Below, piece after piece: positions 1-7,895 of a DNA stretch of 64,000 nucleotides (its first letter is position 1; the number at the start of each line of letters is the position of its first letter). The DNA comes from Aestuariivirga litoralis (GTDB lineage Bacteria; Pseudomonadota; Alphaproteobacteria; Rhizobiales; Aestuariivirgaceae). The position numbers and the translations under genes are program-made. The notes beneath the pieces are model-generated. The model saw only the letters and a list, made by a program, of their open reading frames with translations. It ran no database searches and was not told where the DNA came from. Location of the stretch: NCBI RefSeq assembly GCF_003234965.1, contig NZ_QKVK01000002.1, forward strand, positions 186,001 to 250,000. The letters run 5' to 3'.

Positions 1-2
1 TC

Positions 3-419
3 CGCATGCCTTCGCGCAGGCTGCCCGCGGTGGCGCTTTCGCCCCAGGCCGTGGCCCGCGCCTATGAGCAGCTTCCCGCCCACCAGCCGATGAGCCGGGT
101 GAACCGTACGGTGCACGCCGCCGCGTGGTGCTCCGTGGACGGAGAAATCCTGCTCTCGCGCGAGGACGTCGGCCGCCACAATGCGCTCGACAAGCTGATC
201 GGCGCGCTGGCCCGCGAGGGCCGAGACCTCGGACAAGGCTTCGTGCTGATGTCCAGCCGCTGCAGCTTCGAACTGGTGCAGAAATGCGCCATTGCGGGGA
301 TCGGGGCGCTCGCCACCGTTTCCGCCCCCACCGCCCTCGCGCTCTCACTGGCGCGGCAGGCCCACCTCAAGCTCGCGGCGCTTGCCGGCCGCGGCGTCAT
401 GATCTTCGACAGGGACTAG
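3..419 (+). CDS. fdhD: FdhD/FdsC formate dehydrogenase accessory sulfurtransferase, 3' part
   Basis: This is the C-terminal part of FdhD, which passes sulfur from a cysteine desulfurase to the molybdenum cofactor of formate dehydrogenase. The visible part has the family signature [11 protein letters not shown], followed by the SSR-SFELVQK segment and the SAPTALA stretch near the end. The reading frame is open to the window edge, so the N-terminal half, including the usual CxxC loop, lies outside. It ends two bases before fdsD, which fits the end of an fdsGBACD operon; in such operons this gene is also called fdsC. The family assignment is secure and only the start is unseen. Confidence 0.93.
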   Translation, partial: RMPSRRLPAVALSPQAVARAYEQLPAHQPMSRVNRTVHAAAWCSVDGEILLSREDVGRHNALDKLIGALAREGRDLGQGFVLMSSRCSFELVQKCAIAGIGALATVSAPTALALSLARQAHLKLAALAGRGVMIFDRD

Positions 420-421
420 AG

Positions 422-649
422 ATGCAGCACCAGGACATGCTCCGGATGGCGAACCAGATCGCCTCCTTCTTCAATGGCTCCGGCCCCGAAGTGGCGGTGA
501 AGGACGCCGCCGAGCACATCAACAAGTTCTGGGACCCCCGCATGCGCGCCGTGCTGGTGGCGCACCTCGACAAGGGCGGCGAGGGTCTGGACGCGACGAT
601 CGTGAAGGCCGCGAGCCTCATCAAGCGGCCGAAGCCGGCGAACGCGTGA
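422..649 (+). CDS. fdsD: Formate dehydrogenase delta subunit FdsD
   Basis: A 75-residue protein matching the small delta subunit of NAD-dependent, molybdenum-containing formate dehydrogenases. It begins MQHQDMLRMANQIASFF and has the typical stretch HINKFWDPRMR in the middle. The family is needed for an active complex, although it carries no cofactor. The ATG lies two bases after the fdhD stop, so the two are co-transcribed. The larger reading frame that starts upstream at 125 only runs antiparallel to fdhD coding sense in another frame and is not used. The catalytic subunits would lie left of the window. Confidence 0.9.
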   Translation: MQHQDMLRMANQIASFFNGSGPEVAVKDAAEHINKFWDPRMRAVLVAHLDKGGEGLDATIVKAASLIKRPKPANA

Positions 650-702
650 GGCTGCGCCTGACCTTCGCTCTTTTTTGCCGTCACGTACCACCCAAAAACT
701 TC

Positions 703-787
703 GTCATCCCGGCGAAAGCCGGGACCCCGCTTTCTTGCAGAGCCAGTTGACGCAAAGCTGGGCCCCGGCTTTCGCCGGGGTGACGGT
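703..787. repeat. Interspersed inverted repeat family A, copy 1
   Basis: An 85 bp imperfect palindrome that starts GTCATCCCGGCGAAAGCCGG and ends with the matching CCCCGGCTTTCGCCGGGGTGAC. Each arm also contains its own small hairpin. A second copy is at 18254-18339. It fills the gap between the converging fdsD and YcgN genes and reaches the YcgN stop codon, so it may act as a two-way terminator or mRNA-end stabiliser (inference). Confidence 0.85.
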
Positions 788-1251
788 TAGAGTTTTTTCC
801 GCTTCGCCTTCGGCAGCCGCCACAGGTGGTCGACCAGTTCCTCCACCGTGATCCCCTCCTCCGAATAGGCCTCGCCCGCGACCGTGATGCCGGCCTCGGT
901 CACGGTCTCCTGCGTGCCTGACACCAGCGGGTGCCACCACGGCAGCTTCCTGCCCTCGTCCAGCAGGCGATAGGCGCAGGTGGCGGGGAGCCAGCCCAAA
1001 GAGCCGACATTGTCCGGCGTCAGCTGCACGCAGTCGGGCACTTTTGCCTGGCGGTTCGGATAGTCCGTGCAGCGGCAGGTGCCGAGATCGAGCAGCTTGC
1101 ACGCGGCCCGCGTGTAGAGGAACCGGCCGGTATCCTCATCCTCCAGTTTGTTCAGGCAGCAGCGGCCGCAGCCGTCACAGAGCGATTCCCACTCGGCACG
1201 GCTCATTTCGGCGAGGGACTTGGTCTTCCAGAAGGGGGCAGGCTCGGTCAT
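787..1251 (-). CDS. YcgN/UPF0260 family cysteine-cluster protein
   Basis: A 154-residue protein of the UPF0260 (YcgN) family, part of the YkgJ-type cysteine-cluster group thought to bind a metal or zinc. The sequence shows the N-terminal cluster [11 protein letters not shown] at about residue 26, then [11 protein letters not shown] and the [12 protein letters not shown] signature, with WWHPLVSG in the second half. I chose the ATG at 1251 (MTEPAPFW) because homologues start there. Biochemical function is unknown. It converges on fdsD and diverges from the penicillin-binding protein gene. No neighbour suggests a role. Confidence 0.88.
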   Translation of the reverse strand: MTEPAPFWKTKSLAEMSRAEWESLCDGCGRCCLNKLEDEDTGRFLYTRAACKLLDLGTCRCTDYPNRQAKVPDCVQLTPDNVGSLGWLPATCAYRLLDEGRKLPWWHPLVSGTQETVTEAGITVAGEAYSEEGITVEELVDHLWRLPKAKRKKL

Positions 1252-1404
1252 GGCCCCCAATGGCATGGAACCGACACCGAAAGTCAACCTTGTGCTGGCA
1301 TGATGGCTGCCCGCTTGGTAGCTTTTCACCCGGTCCGGTTGGGCGGCGCGTTTTCGTCACAATCGGTCCCTAATCGGCGGCAAGGCTCGAGGTCGGTCAG
1401 AAGC

Positions 1405-3753
1405 GTGTCGAAACTTCCATCGCGTGAATCCCTGTGGGGGCGGCTCTGGCGGGCCGATGGCGCCGTCAGCACAGCCGTGTTCGAGACCTGGGATTTCCTC
1501 AAGCGCTCGCATTCGGCCTATCGCAGCTTCCTGGAGCGCTTCCGGCTGCGCGGGCTGAAGCGCGTCGTCATCGACCTCCTCGATGATGGCCTCACCTTCG
1601 GGGTGATGTTCTGCTTCCTGCTGCTGGCCTATGCGCTGCCGCCCTTCTCCGGAACGGGCGACGTGTGGAACCGCGGCCGCGAATATGCCGTCACCTTCAC
1701 CACGGCCGATGGCGAGATCATCGGGCGGCGCGGCATCCGGCAGGATGACGCCATCCCGCTCGCCGACATTCCGCCCCACATGATCAAGGCGGTGCTGGCC
1801 ACCGAGGACGCCCGCTTCTTCGACCATTTCGGCGTCGACGTGATCGGCACCTTCCGTGCCATCATCCAGAATGCGCGCGCCAATGATGTGGTGCAGGGCG
1901 GCTCGTCGCTCACCCAGCAGGTGGCGAAGAACCTGTTCCTGAGCCCTGAGCGCACCATCCGCCGCAAGGTGCACGAGGCCTTCCTGTCGCTGTGGATCGA
2001 GGCGCGCCTCTCCAAGGAAGAGATCCTCAAGCTCTATCTCGACCGCTCCTATCTCGGCGGCGGCGCCTATGGCATCGAGGCGGCCTCGCAGTTCTATTTC
2101 GGCAAGTCGGTGCGTGACATCACGCTGCCGGAATCCGCCATGCTGGCGGGCCTGTTCAAGGCGCCCACCAAATATGCCCCGCACCAGAACCTGGAGCTGG
2201 CGCGGGCACGCGCCAACACCGTGCTCTACCGCATGCTGGACGCGGGCTTCATCACCCAGGGCGAATTGCTGCAGGCGCGGCGCGAGCCCGCTACCCCCAT
2301 CGAGCAGCGCATCTCCGACAGCCCCAACTGGTTCCTCGATTTCGCCTACCGCGACACGCTGGCGCTGATCGACCAGAAGGGCCTCACCGGCGATTATGTG
2401 CTGGAGGTGAAGACCACCATCAACCTGCCGCTGCAGACGGCCGCGCAGGCCATCATCAACGAGGAGGTGGCGGCGGCGCGCGAGCCCTACCACCTCACCC
2501 AGGGTGCGGCCGTGGTGATGGCCACCGACGGCGCGGTGCGCGCCATCGTCGGCGGCACGGACTACGAGGCCAGCCAGTTCAACCGCGCCACCGATGCGCT
2601 GCGCCAGTCGGGCTCGTCGTTCAAGCCATTCGTCTACATGGCCGCCCTGCTCAAGGGCTACAAGCCGAGCGACACGGTGGTCGACGGTCCGGTCGCGGTG
2701 GGCAACTGGGCGCCGCGCAACTACACCGGAAAATATGCCGGCCGCACGACGCTGACCAATGCGCTGGCGCACTCCTACAACTCGATCCCGGTGAAGCTGA
2801 TGGTCGACATCGGCCGCACCGCCATCATCGAGACGGCCCACCTCGCCGGCATCAAGGGCACGCTGGAGACCTGGGCGCCCATGGTGCTGGGCACCAGCGC
2901 GCTGTCGCTGATGGACCTCACCACGGGCTACATCAGCTTCGCCTCGGGCGGGCTCGCGACCAAGCCCTACACCGTTCTCGAGATCCGCCGCTCCAACGGC
3001 GACGTGCTGTATGAGCGCGCGCGCGATTCGACCGATGCGCCGGTCCGCGTCTTCCCCGAGGAGACGGTGGCGGAACTCAACACCATGCTCAACGCCGTGG
3101 TCCGCCAGGGCACCGGGCGGCGCGCCGACCTCGCCTTCGAGCCGGCCGCCGGCAAGACCGGCACCAACCAGGGCTACCGCGATGCCTGGTACATCGGCTT
3201 CACCGGCAACAACGTGGCGGGCGTCTGGGTCGGCAATGACGACTTCACCCCGATGAAGGAAGTGACGGGCGGCCTCATTCCTGCGCCGATCTGGAAGCGG
3301 GTGATGATGGAGGCCGAGCGGGGCCTGCAGCCCGTGGGCTTCGCGGGCGTGCCCTATGACGAGTCATATGCGCTGGCCGCAGCACAGGCGCCCCAGCCCA
3401 TCGCGCCCGAAACCGTCACCGACGAAACCGACCAGGCCCAGGGCGCAGACACCGACACCCAACAGGCCAGCGCCGGCACGGGCGACGTCAACGGCGTGCT
3501 GAACGGCATGTTCGACCTGTTCGAAACCACGCCGCCGGTGCGGCCCGCCGCCACGGCCGCGAAGGCCGCGCCGAAGACGCAGGAGGCGCTGGTGCTGCCC
3601 AAGGCCAATGTCGACGAGCCCACCTCGAAGAAGAAGAAGCGCAACTTCGTGGAGCAGATCTTCGGCGGCGACGAAAATCCGATCCAGGCCGACGAGGAGA
3701 AAAAGAAGAAAAAGAAGAAGAAGAAAAAGACTCTCTTCGACAGTATCTTCTGA
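1405..3753 (+). CDS. Class A penicillin-binding protein, PBP1A family
   Basis: A bifunctional peptidoglycan glycosyltransferase and DD-transpeptidase of the inner membrane. Counting from the GTG at 1405, one membrane anchor lies at about residues 64-82, the GT51 domain has the catalytic Glu in EDARFFDHFG (E134) and the QGGSSLTQQ motif, and the transpeptidase has SSFK (S404), SYN (S457) and KTG (K584). The C-terminus is odd: about 130 low-complexity residues end in ten consecutive lysines (3700-3729) and TLFDSIF. In-frame ATGs lie further upstream at 1300 and 1303; I prefer the GTG because GAGG sits 12 bases before it, but the start is uncertain. Confidence 0.93.
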   Translation: MSKLPSRESLWGRLWRADGAVSTAVFETWDFLKRSHSAYRSFLERFRLRGLKRVVIDLLDDGLTFGVMFCFLLLAYALPPFSGTGDVWNRGREYAVTFTTADGEIIGRRGIRQDDAIPLADIPPHMIKAVLATEDARFFDHFGVDVIGTFRAIIQNARANDVVQGGSSLTQQVAKNLFLSPERTIRRKVHEAFLSLWIEARLSKEEILKLYLDRSYLGGGAYGIEAASQFYFGKSVRDITLPESAMLAGLFKAPTKYAPHQNLELARARANTVLYRMLDAGFITQGELLQARREPATPIEQRISDSPNWFLDFAYRDTLALIDQKGLTGDYVLEVKTTINLPLQTAAQAIINEEVAAAREPYHLTQGAAVVMATDGAVRAIVGGTDYEASQFNRATDALRQSGSSFKPFVYMAALLKGYKPSDTVVDGPVAVGNWAPRNYTGKYAGRTTLTNALAHSYNSIPVKLMVDIGRTAIIETAHLAGIKGTLETWAPMVLGTSALSLMDLTTGYISFASGGLATKPYTVLEIRRSNGDVLYERARDSTDAPVRVFPEETVAELNTMLNAVVRQGTGRRADLAFEPAAGKTGTNQGYRDAWYIGFTGNNVAGVWVGNDDFTPMKEVTGGLIPAPIWKRVMMEAERGLQPVGFAGVPYDESYALAAAQAPQPIAPETVTDETDQAQGADTDTQQASAGTGDVNGVLNGMFDLFETTPPVRPAATAAKAAPKTQEALVLPKANVDEPTSKKKKRNFVEQIFGGDENPIQADEEKKKKKKKKKKTLFDSIF

Positions 3754-3756
3754 ACC

Positions 3757-4308
3757 ATGCGGCGATTCATCTGGGCCACTGCTTATGTTGCATTCGGCGT
3801 TGCCGCCGGGTGCTTCAGCGCCTTCGCGCTGATCCAGTCGGCCGGCGTGGAGCCGGTGACGGGCGATGAGCCGTGGCAGAGCCGCACGGCCGCCATGGCC
3901 GGCCCCAATGCCTTCTACGTGCGCTCGCATTACCTGCTCGAGGGCCGGCTGCCGCCCGCCCCCAGCCAGCTGGGCGAGGCAACCACCGAAACCGACAGCA
4001 AGGGCCGGCCGCTCACCGGCGGCTGCAGCTATCTCATCACCTCCACCGGCCCGCTGCCGCGCTGGTGGAGCCTCGGCATCGTCGGGTCGGGCAGCGCCGG
4101 CGCGCCGCTGCAGACCACGGCCGACAGTGACACGGCAGTGCGCGAGGCCGATGGCAGCGTGCGGATTTCCGCAGCGCGCGACCCGCAGCCCGGCAACTGG
4201 CTCAAGTCGCCGGACCGCCGCAGCTTCACGCTGATCTATTCGGCGCTTGCCACGGGCACCAGGACGATCGACCCGCCCTTCGCCATCACGCGCGGCATCT
4301 GCTCATGA
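3757..4308 (+). CDS. DUF1214 domain membrane-anchored protein
   Basis: A 183-residue protein with one N-terminal hydrophobic segment (about residues 5-27) and a DUF1214 domain, recognisable from PRWWSLGIVG and QPGNWLKSPDRRSFTLIY. DUF1214 proteins are exported or membrane-tethered and uncharacterised. The gene begins three bases after the PBP1A stop, and its end overlaps the next gene by ATGA, so all three are probably one transcript. DUF1214 usually comes with DUF1254, as here. An envelope location is likely; no catalytic role can be assigned from the sequence. Confidence 0.82.
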   Translation: MRRFIWATAYVAFGVAAGCFSAFALIQSAGVEPVTGDEPWQSRTAAMAGPNAFYVRSHYLLEGRLPPAPSQLGEATTETDSKGRPLTGGCSYLITSTGPLPRWWSLGIVGSGSAGAPLQTTADSDTAVREADGSVRISAARDPQPGNWLKSPDRRSFTLIYSALATGTRTIDPPFAITRGICS

Positions 4309-4874
4309 AGAAGCACCTGTTCTGGTTCCTGGTGGCGGTGGTGGCGGGTGTCATGGCGCACAGCGCCTTCGCGCTCTTCGTGCCGGGCTGGTGGTTCTCG
4401 CGCGAGGTGCGGCAGCTGGCGCGCGAGCACGGCAAGAACAGCTTCTTCATCCTCTCGCCGGAGGAGCAGGCCAAGCTGTTTCCGGGCCTGCCGCGCTTCG
4501 GCGTCACCGGCGTCTGCGTCTTCGACGTGGCCAAGGGCAATGTGACGTTCGCCGCCGACCTTCCGGACGGATTCTGGATCACCACCATCTATACCGACAA
4601 GGCGGAGGCGATCTATTCGGTGAACAACCGCCAGTCGGGCGCCAACAGCTTCACCGTCAGCCTGTCGCGCGCGCCGGGCCTGATCGAGCAGGTCATCAAG
4701 GCGACCGAGAAGGAAGCCATCGCCGAAATCGACTCCGGCTGGACCGTCAACTCGCCCGAACCGCGCGGGCTGGCCGTGGTGTGGTATCCAACGCCTGAAA
4801 TCGGTCTGCGCACCCTCGCCGCCCAGCAGGTGGCAAGGTCGCGCTGCACGGCAGGGCCGGCGGGCGAAGGCTGA
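4305..4874 (+). CDS. DUF1254-like membrane-anchored protein
   Basis: A 189-residue protein with an N-terminal hydrophobic helix (residues 5-27) and a periplasmic domain. The stretch VTGVCVFDVAKGNVTF and the later SPEPRGLAVVWYP match the short DUF1254-type partners found next to DUF1214 proteins in alphaproteobacteria. It starts inside the stop codon of the DUF1214 gene (ATGA), which implies coupled translation. Function is unknown. The family name is from memory of neighbouring pairs rather than a catalytic motif, so it is less certain than the pairing itself. Confidence 0.72.
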   Translation: MKKHLFWFLVAVVAGVMAHSAFALFVPGWWFSREVRQLAREHGKNSFFILSPEEQAKLFPGLPRFGVTGVCVFDVAKGNVTFAADLPDGFWITTIYTDKAEAIYSVNNRQSGANSFTVSLSRAPGLIEQVIKATEKEAIAEIDSGWTVNSPEPRGLAVVWYPTPEIGLRTLAAQQVARSRCTAGPAGEG

Positions 4875-4929
4875 TTTGTCCGTGAACGGATGATCCAGGG
4901 CCGCCGCTTCGGCTGGCCTCGATCCGGAA

Positions 4930-5133
4930 TCACCAGAAGTCGATGTCCATCCGGGCGTTGGACACGTAACCGCTGCGCGCCGGCGGCAGGCGCTCGGCGA
5001 GGTCATACATGCGTTCGACCCGTACCCCCGTGAAGATCAGCACTTCGCCCGCTGCGCGCTGCGGTTCGCCAGTGGGTCGGCGGACGCGGTCCTGCGGGAA
5101 GTCGATGACGGTGCTTGTCCAACGGGCTTGCAT
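4930..5133 (-). CDS. Small conserved-looking hypothetical protein
   Basis: A 67-residue protein beginning MQARWTSTVIDF and ending NARMDIDFW. I chose the ATG at 5133 because AAGG lies eight bases before it; the longer frame to 5172 has no ribosome site. It is basic in the N-terminal half, has no membrane segment and no motif I recognise. It converges on the DUF1254 gene and lies 65 bp downstream of the DUF1491 gene on the same strand, so it may share that transcript. I believe similar short proteins occur in other Rhizobiales, but cannot confirm this. Confidence 0.5.
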   Translation of the reverse strand: MQARWTSTVIDFPQDRVRRPTGEPQRAAGEVLIFTGVRVERMYDLAERLPPARSGYVSNARMDIDFW

Positions 5134-5198
5134 GGCGCTGCCTTCGGGTTGCGGATTACTCCATGTGCCCAAACTTGCGCATCATGGTTAACAAGCCC

Positions 5199-5534
5199 TT
5201 AAGCGGTGATGGTGAGTCCTGCCAAGCCCTTTCGGTCCTCCACCTCGACGATCCACAGGTCGGGGTCGAAGCGCAGGCGGCGATCGAGCAGTGCCATGGC
5301 ATCGGCAGGCGTCTGGGGCGGCGCGACTTCGGCAATCCAGCGCCTGTCACCCTGTTCGTCATAGGCTTCGCCCGGAGCGGGACCGAGCAGATGGCACGTG
5401 CCATCGAGGTGGTTGACGATGACGTGCACGGCACCCGCCTCTTCCGCGCCCTTCCTCACCACCGCGCCGAACACGCCCTCCACCATGCAGCGGCGGAGGA
5501 AGGCAGAGACCCAGATTGCCGATTTGAGGCGCAA
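5199..5534 (-). CDS. DUF1491 family protein
   Basis: A 111-residue soluble protein that fits DUF1491: it opens MRLKSAIWVSAFLRRC, has the AGAVHVIVNHLDG strand region and a C-terminal FDPDLWIVEVEDR. The family is largely restricted to alphaproteobacteria and has no known function. The start is TTG at 5534, four bases after the stop of the peptidoglycan-binding protein gene, with TAAGG just before it, so the two genes form an operon. The start fits the family N-terminus exactly. Confidence 0.83.
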   Translation of the reverse strand: MRLKSAIWVSAFLRRCMVEGVFGAVVRKGAEEAGAVHVIVNHLDGTCHLLGPAPGEAYDEQGDRRWIAEVAPPQTPADAMALLDRRLRFDPDLWIVEVEDRKGLAGLTITA

Positions 5535-5538
5535 GGCC

Positions 5539-6195
5539 TTACTGCACGGCTGCTTCGGACTGGCCGCTGACCCGCGCCAGTTCGGCGATCAGCTCTTCGC
5601 TCACCTCGCCGGTTTCCGGCATCTGGTGATCACGCTGGAAGGCGATGATGGCGTCGCGGGTTTCGCGCGTGAGTTCGCCATTGATCTCGCCCGGGCTGTA
5701 GGCGAGGTCGGCAAGCCCCGTCTGCACGCGGCGAATGGCGGCGCGCTGCTCCGCATCGGGCGCGGCCGCCACGGTGCCGGTGAACAGCGAGGCTTCGGAC
5801 ACCTCCCGGGTGAAGCGGATGTGCTCGGCGAGGTCGCTCGACGGCTGGCCGTCGGCCTCGAGGCCCATGGCCTTCTGATAGGCGGCAACGGCCTGGCGCG
5901 TCTTGCGGCCGTTCACGCCGTCGACCGGGCCCTTGTAATAGCCCGCCGACAGAAGTTCGCGCTGCACCGCCTCGACCACGGGGTCGAACTTGAGCTGGAT
6001 GGTGCGGGCACCCGAAGGCGCGAGGTCGGCGGTTGTCTCGGCGGGGTCGGTGGCGGCCTGCGCCAGGCGGTGCGAGGCGTTCTGCCCGAACAATGCATTG
6101 CCCACGATGGCGGCCGACATCACGGCCGTCAGGGTCCATGCGGCGAGCGGCACGATCCTGACCCTGCGGCCGCCCTTCTCCACCTTCTCACGCAT
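5539..6195 (-). CDS. Membrane-anchored protein with two peptidoglycan-binding domains
   Basis: A 218-residue protein with a basic cytoplasmic N-terminus, one membrane segment (about residues 14-35) and two PG_binding_1 repeats. The first runs from about residue 72 (VVEAVQRELLSAGYYKGPVD) and the second from about 152 (IRRVQTGLADLAYSPGEING). Each ends with the usual TR-AVAAYQ or TRDAIIAFQ helix. It probably holds the membrane close to the cell wall; no enzymatic domain is attached. It heads a short operon with the DUF1491 gene. The 190 bp upstream, up to the divergent DUF5330 gene, should hold both promoters. Confidence 0.85.
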   Translation of the reverse strand: MREKVEKGGRRVRIVPLAAWTLTAVMSAAIVGNALFGQNASHRLAQAATDPAETTADLAPSGARTIQLKFDPVVEAVQRELLSAGYYKGPVDGVNGRKTRQAVAAYQKAMGLEADGQPSSDLAEHIRFTREVSEASLFTGTVAAAPDAEQRAAIRRVQTGLADLAYSPGEINGELTRETRDAIIAFQRDHQMPETGEVSEELIAELARVSGQSEAAVQ

Positions 6196-6384
6196 GACGC
6201 CGACCCGAATTCACTTTCACCGCTGTTGCCGCGAGCCCCGAACTTGCACCCATCGAGGTTAACGCGGCCTTTCCGGGCCACGCAGGGCGGAACAGGCCTT
6301 AACGCAAAATAAGCCCAGTCTTTTCACCGCCCGGTCAACTCTCGGGTGGTAAGGCGTCGAAAACACTGGAGAACACGGCAGGCG

Positions 6385-6801
6385 ATGCGCCTCTTCCGAA
6401 CCATCATTTTGCTCGGTGCCGCGGGGCTGCTGCTGCCTTCGCCGCCGGAGGAACTGGCGAAGGGACCCGATCCCGATTCGCCCAGCACGCTGGACATGCT
6501 GTCCTCCGCCGGCTCGGCGGCCTCCGACGCCTGGGGCTTCTGCAGCCGCCAGCCCGATGTCTGCGGCGTGGCGGGCTATCTCGGCGGCAAGCTGGAGGGC
6601 AAGCTGCTCTATTCCGCCTCCCTGCTGTGGGGCTGGGCGTGGGACGGCAAGCCGGCGGCGCCGGAGGACGGGGGCCCCCGGGCGATGATCACCGTCGAGG
6701 GCGAGGTGCCGCCGCCTGCAACGGACGAGCCGCAGGGAAAGTCGACGCTCAGCCTCGACGATCTGGTACCGCCCTGGCGGGGGCCGGCGAAACAGGGTTG
6801 A
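6385..6801 (+). CDS. DUF5330 family small exported protein
   Basis: A 138-residue protein with an N-terminal hydrophobic segment (MRLFRTIILLGAAGLLLPSP) followed by a region around CSRQPDVCGVAGYLG, the two-cysteine pattern of DUF5330. The start at 6385 is chosen because it gives this signal-like N-terminus; an upstream ATG at 6346 only adds a basic extension. The C-terminal third is proline-rich and poorly conserved looking. The family is known from Rhizobiales and has no assigned function. It diverges from the peptidoglycan-binding gene and precedes sufE by about 50 bp. Confidence 0.75.
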   Translation: MRLFRTIILLGAAGLLLPSPPEELAKGPDPDSPSTLDMLSSAGSAASDAWGFCSRQPDVCGVAGYLGGKLEGKLLYSASLLWGWAWDGKPAAPEDGGPRAMITVEGEVPPPATDEPQGKSTLSLDDLVPPWRGPAKQG

Positions 6802-6854
6802 GCTTCACGGCCCCGCGGCCTATCTCAGGCGCGCAACTGGGAAAGCTCCGCGCC

Positions 6855-7307
6855 TTGACCGCCATTGATGACCTCCTCGCCGACTTCGACGTGATGGACG
6901 ACTGGGAAGACCGCTATCGCCACGTCATCGAACTCGGCCGCGACCTGCCGCCCCTGCCCGATGCGGAGCACACGGCCGAGAACAAGGTGCGTGGCTGCGC
7001 CAGCCAGGTGTGGATCACCTCCTCGGTGTCCGGCACCCCGGATGATCCGGTCATCACCTTTCTCGGCGACAGCGATGCGCTGATCGTCAAGGGCCTCATC
7101 GCCATCGCCTTCATGATCTATTCCGGCAAGCCGGCACGCCAGATCCTGGCGACCGATGCAGGCGAGATCCTCGGCAAGCTGGGGCTCGCAGGGCACCTCA
7201 CCCAGCAGCGCTCGAACGGCTTCGCCTCGATGATCCAGCGCATCAAGTCTGACGCCCAGGCCGCCCTTCACGGCGCGGCGCCGCCGCGGTTGAGCGACGG
7301 GCGGTAA
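6855..7307 (+). CDS. sufE: Cysteine desulfuration protein SufE
   Basis: SufE accepts sulfane sulfur from the cysteine desulfurase SufS and hands it to the Suf Fe-S scaffold. The protein is 150 residues from the TTG at 6855, chosen because TAIDDLLADF matches the usual N-terminus and GGGAAAG-like sequence lies before it. The acceptor cysteine is C48 in VRGCASQVW, and the ENKVRGC and IYSGKPARQIL segments are typical. No other suf gene is nearby, as is common for stand-alone sufE. Its last 40 bases overlap the convergent DUF6456 gene. Confidence 0.93.
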   Translation: MTAIDDLLADFDVMDDWEDRYRHVIELGRDLPPLPDAEHTAENKVRGCASQVWITSSVSGTPDDPVITFLGDSDALIVKGLIAIAFMIYSGKPARQILATDAGEILGKLGLAGHLTQQRSNGFASMIQRIKSDAQAALHGAAPPRLSDGR

Positions 7308-7801
7308 CCGTCAAGCCCCCAGCCGGTGAGGCCATCGCGCCTCGTCGCTTCCGCCATGCCATAGTGGCGGGCGAGGGCGTTGAGGGCGAGGCCCAGCACG
7401 GCACGGCCGCTGCGCGCCGGAAGCTCCAGCACGCGCTCGGCCTGCTCGATCCCGGCGGAAAGGCAGCACACCTGCGCCAGCATGGAGGCAAGCTCCGGCC
7501 CAACGCTGTCGAGCGCCGCGTGGTAGCGCTTGCGGGCGGCAATCGCCCCGTCGCTCAGTTCGGCGGCAGCCCCGGGTGAGCGGCAACCCGTGCCCGCAAG
7601 CTCCCAGTTGAGCGTGGTGCGGCGGGCCAGCATGGCGCGTTCGAAATCCATCCGCAGGCGTTCGCCCGCCAGGTATTGCGCTTTGGAAATCAGCGGCTTG
7701 CCATCCCTGCCGCGGCGGGCGCGCAGCCAGGTGAGCGGGCTTTCGGCATCATTGATGCGCGGGGTGGCGGAAGAGGCAAGTCCGGATGGCAACTCACACA
7801 T
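7268..7801 (-). CDS. DUF6456 domain protein
   Basis: A 177-residue protein matching DUF6456: ESPLTWLRARRGRDGKPLIS near the N-terminus, then AQYLAGERLRMDFE, and DSVGPELASMLAQVCC and LALNALARHYGM in the C-terminal half. These proteins are widespread in Rhizobiales and look like helical, possibly DNA-binding proteins; the function is not established. The ATG at 7801 has a strong AGGAGA ribosome site. The 3' end overlaps sufE convergently by 40 bp, so antisense effects between the two are possible. Confidence 0.85.
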   Translation of the reverse strand: MCELPSGLASSATPRINDAESPLTWLRARRGRDGKPLISKAQYLAGERLRMDFERAMLARRTTLNWELAGTGCRSPGAAAELSDGAIAARKRYHAALDSVGPELASMLAQVCCLSAGIEQAERVLELPARSGRAVLGLALNALARHYGMAEATRRDGLTGWGLDGYRPSLNRGGAAP

Positions 7802-7818
7802 TGACTGTTCTCCTATTG

Positions 7819-7839
7819 TTCCGTATACCTAGGACGGAA
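7819..7839. promoter_or_regulatory. Short inverted repeat upstream of the DUF6456 gene
   Basis: TTCCGT and ACGGAA form a 6 bp inverted repeat with a 9 base spacer about 20 bases before the DUF6456 start. The 95 bp gap is much richer in A+T than its surroundings. It could be an operator or part of the promoter; nothing else supports it. Confidence 0.3.
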
Positions 7840-7895
7840 TTCAAAAGGAATCAATACCTCCGAGAAGGATTTTTTGCGCGGCCGCGGTCGCTGCC

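Noticed and set aside
3354-3779. Minus-strand frame with a run of phenylalanines
   Set aside because: It is the complement of the lysine run of PBP1A and not a gene.
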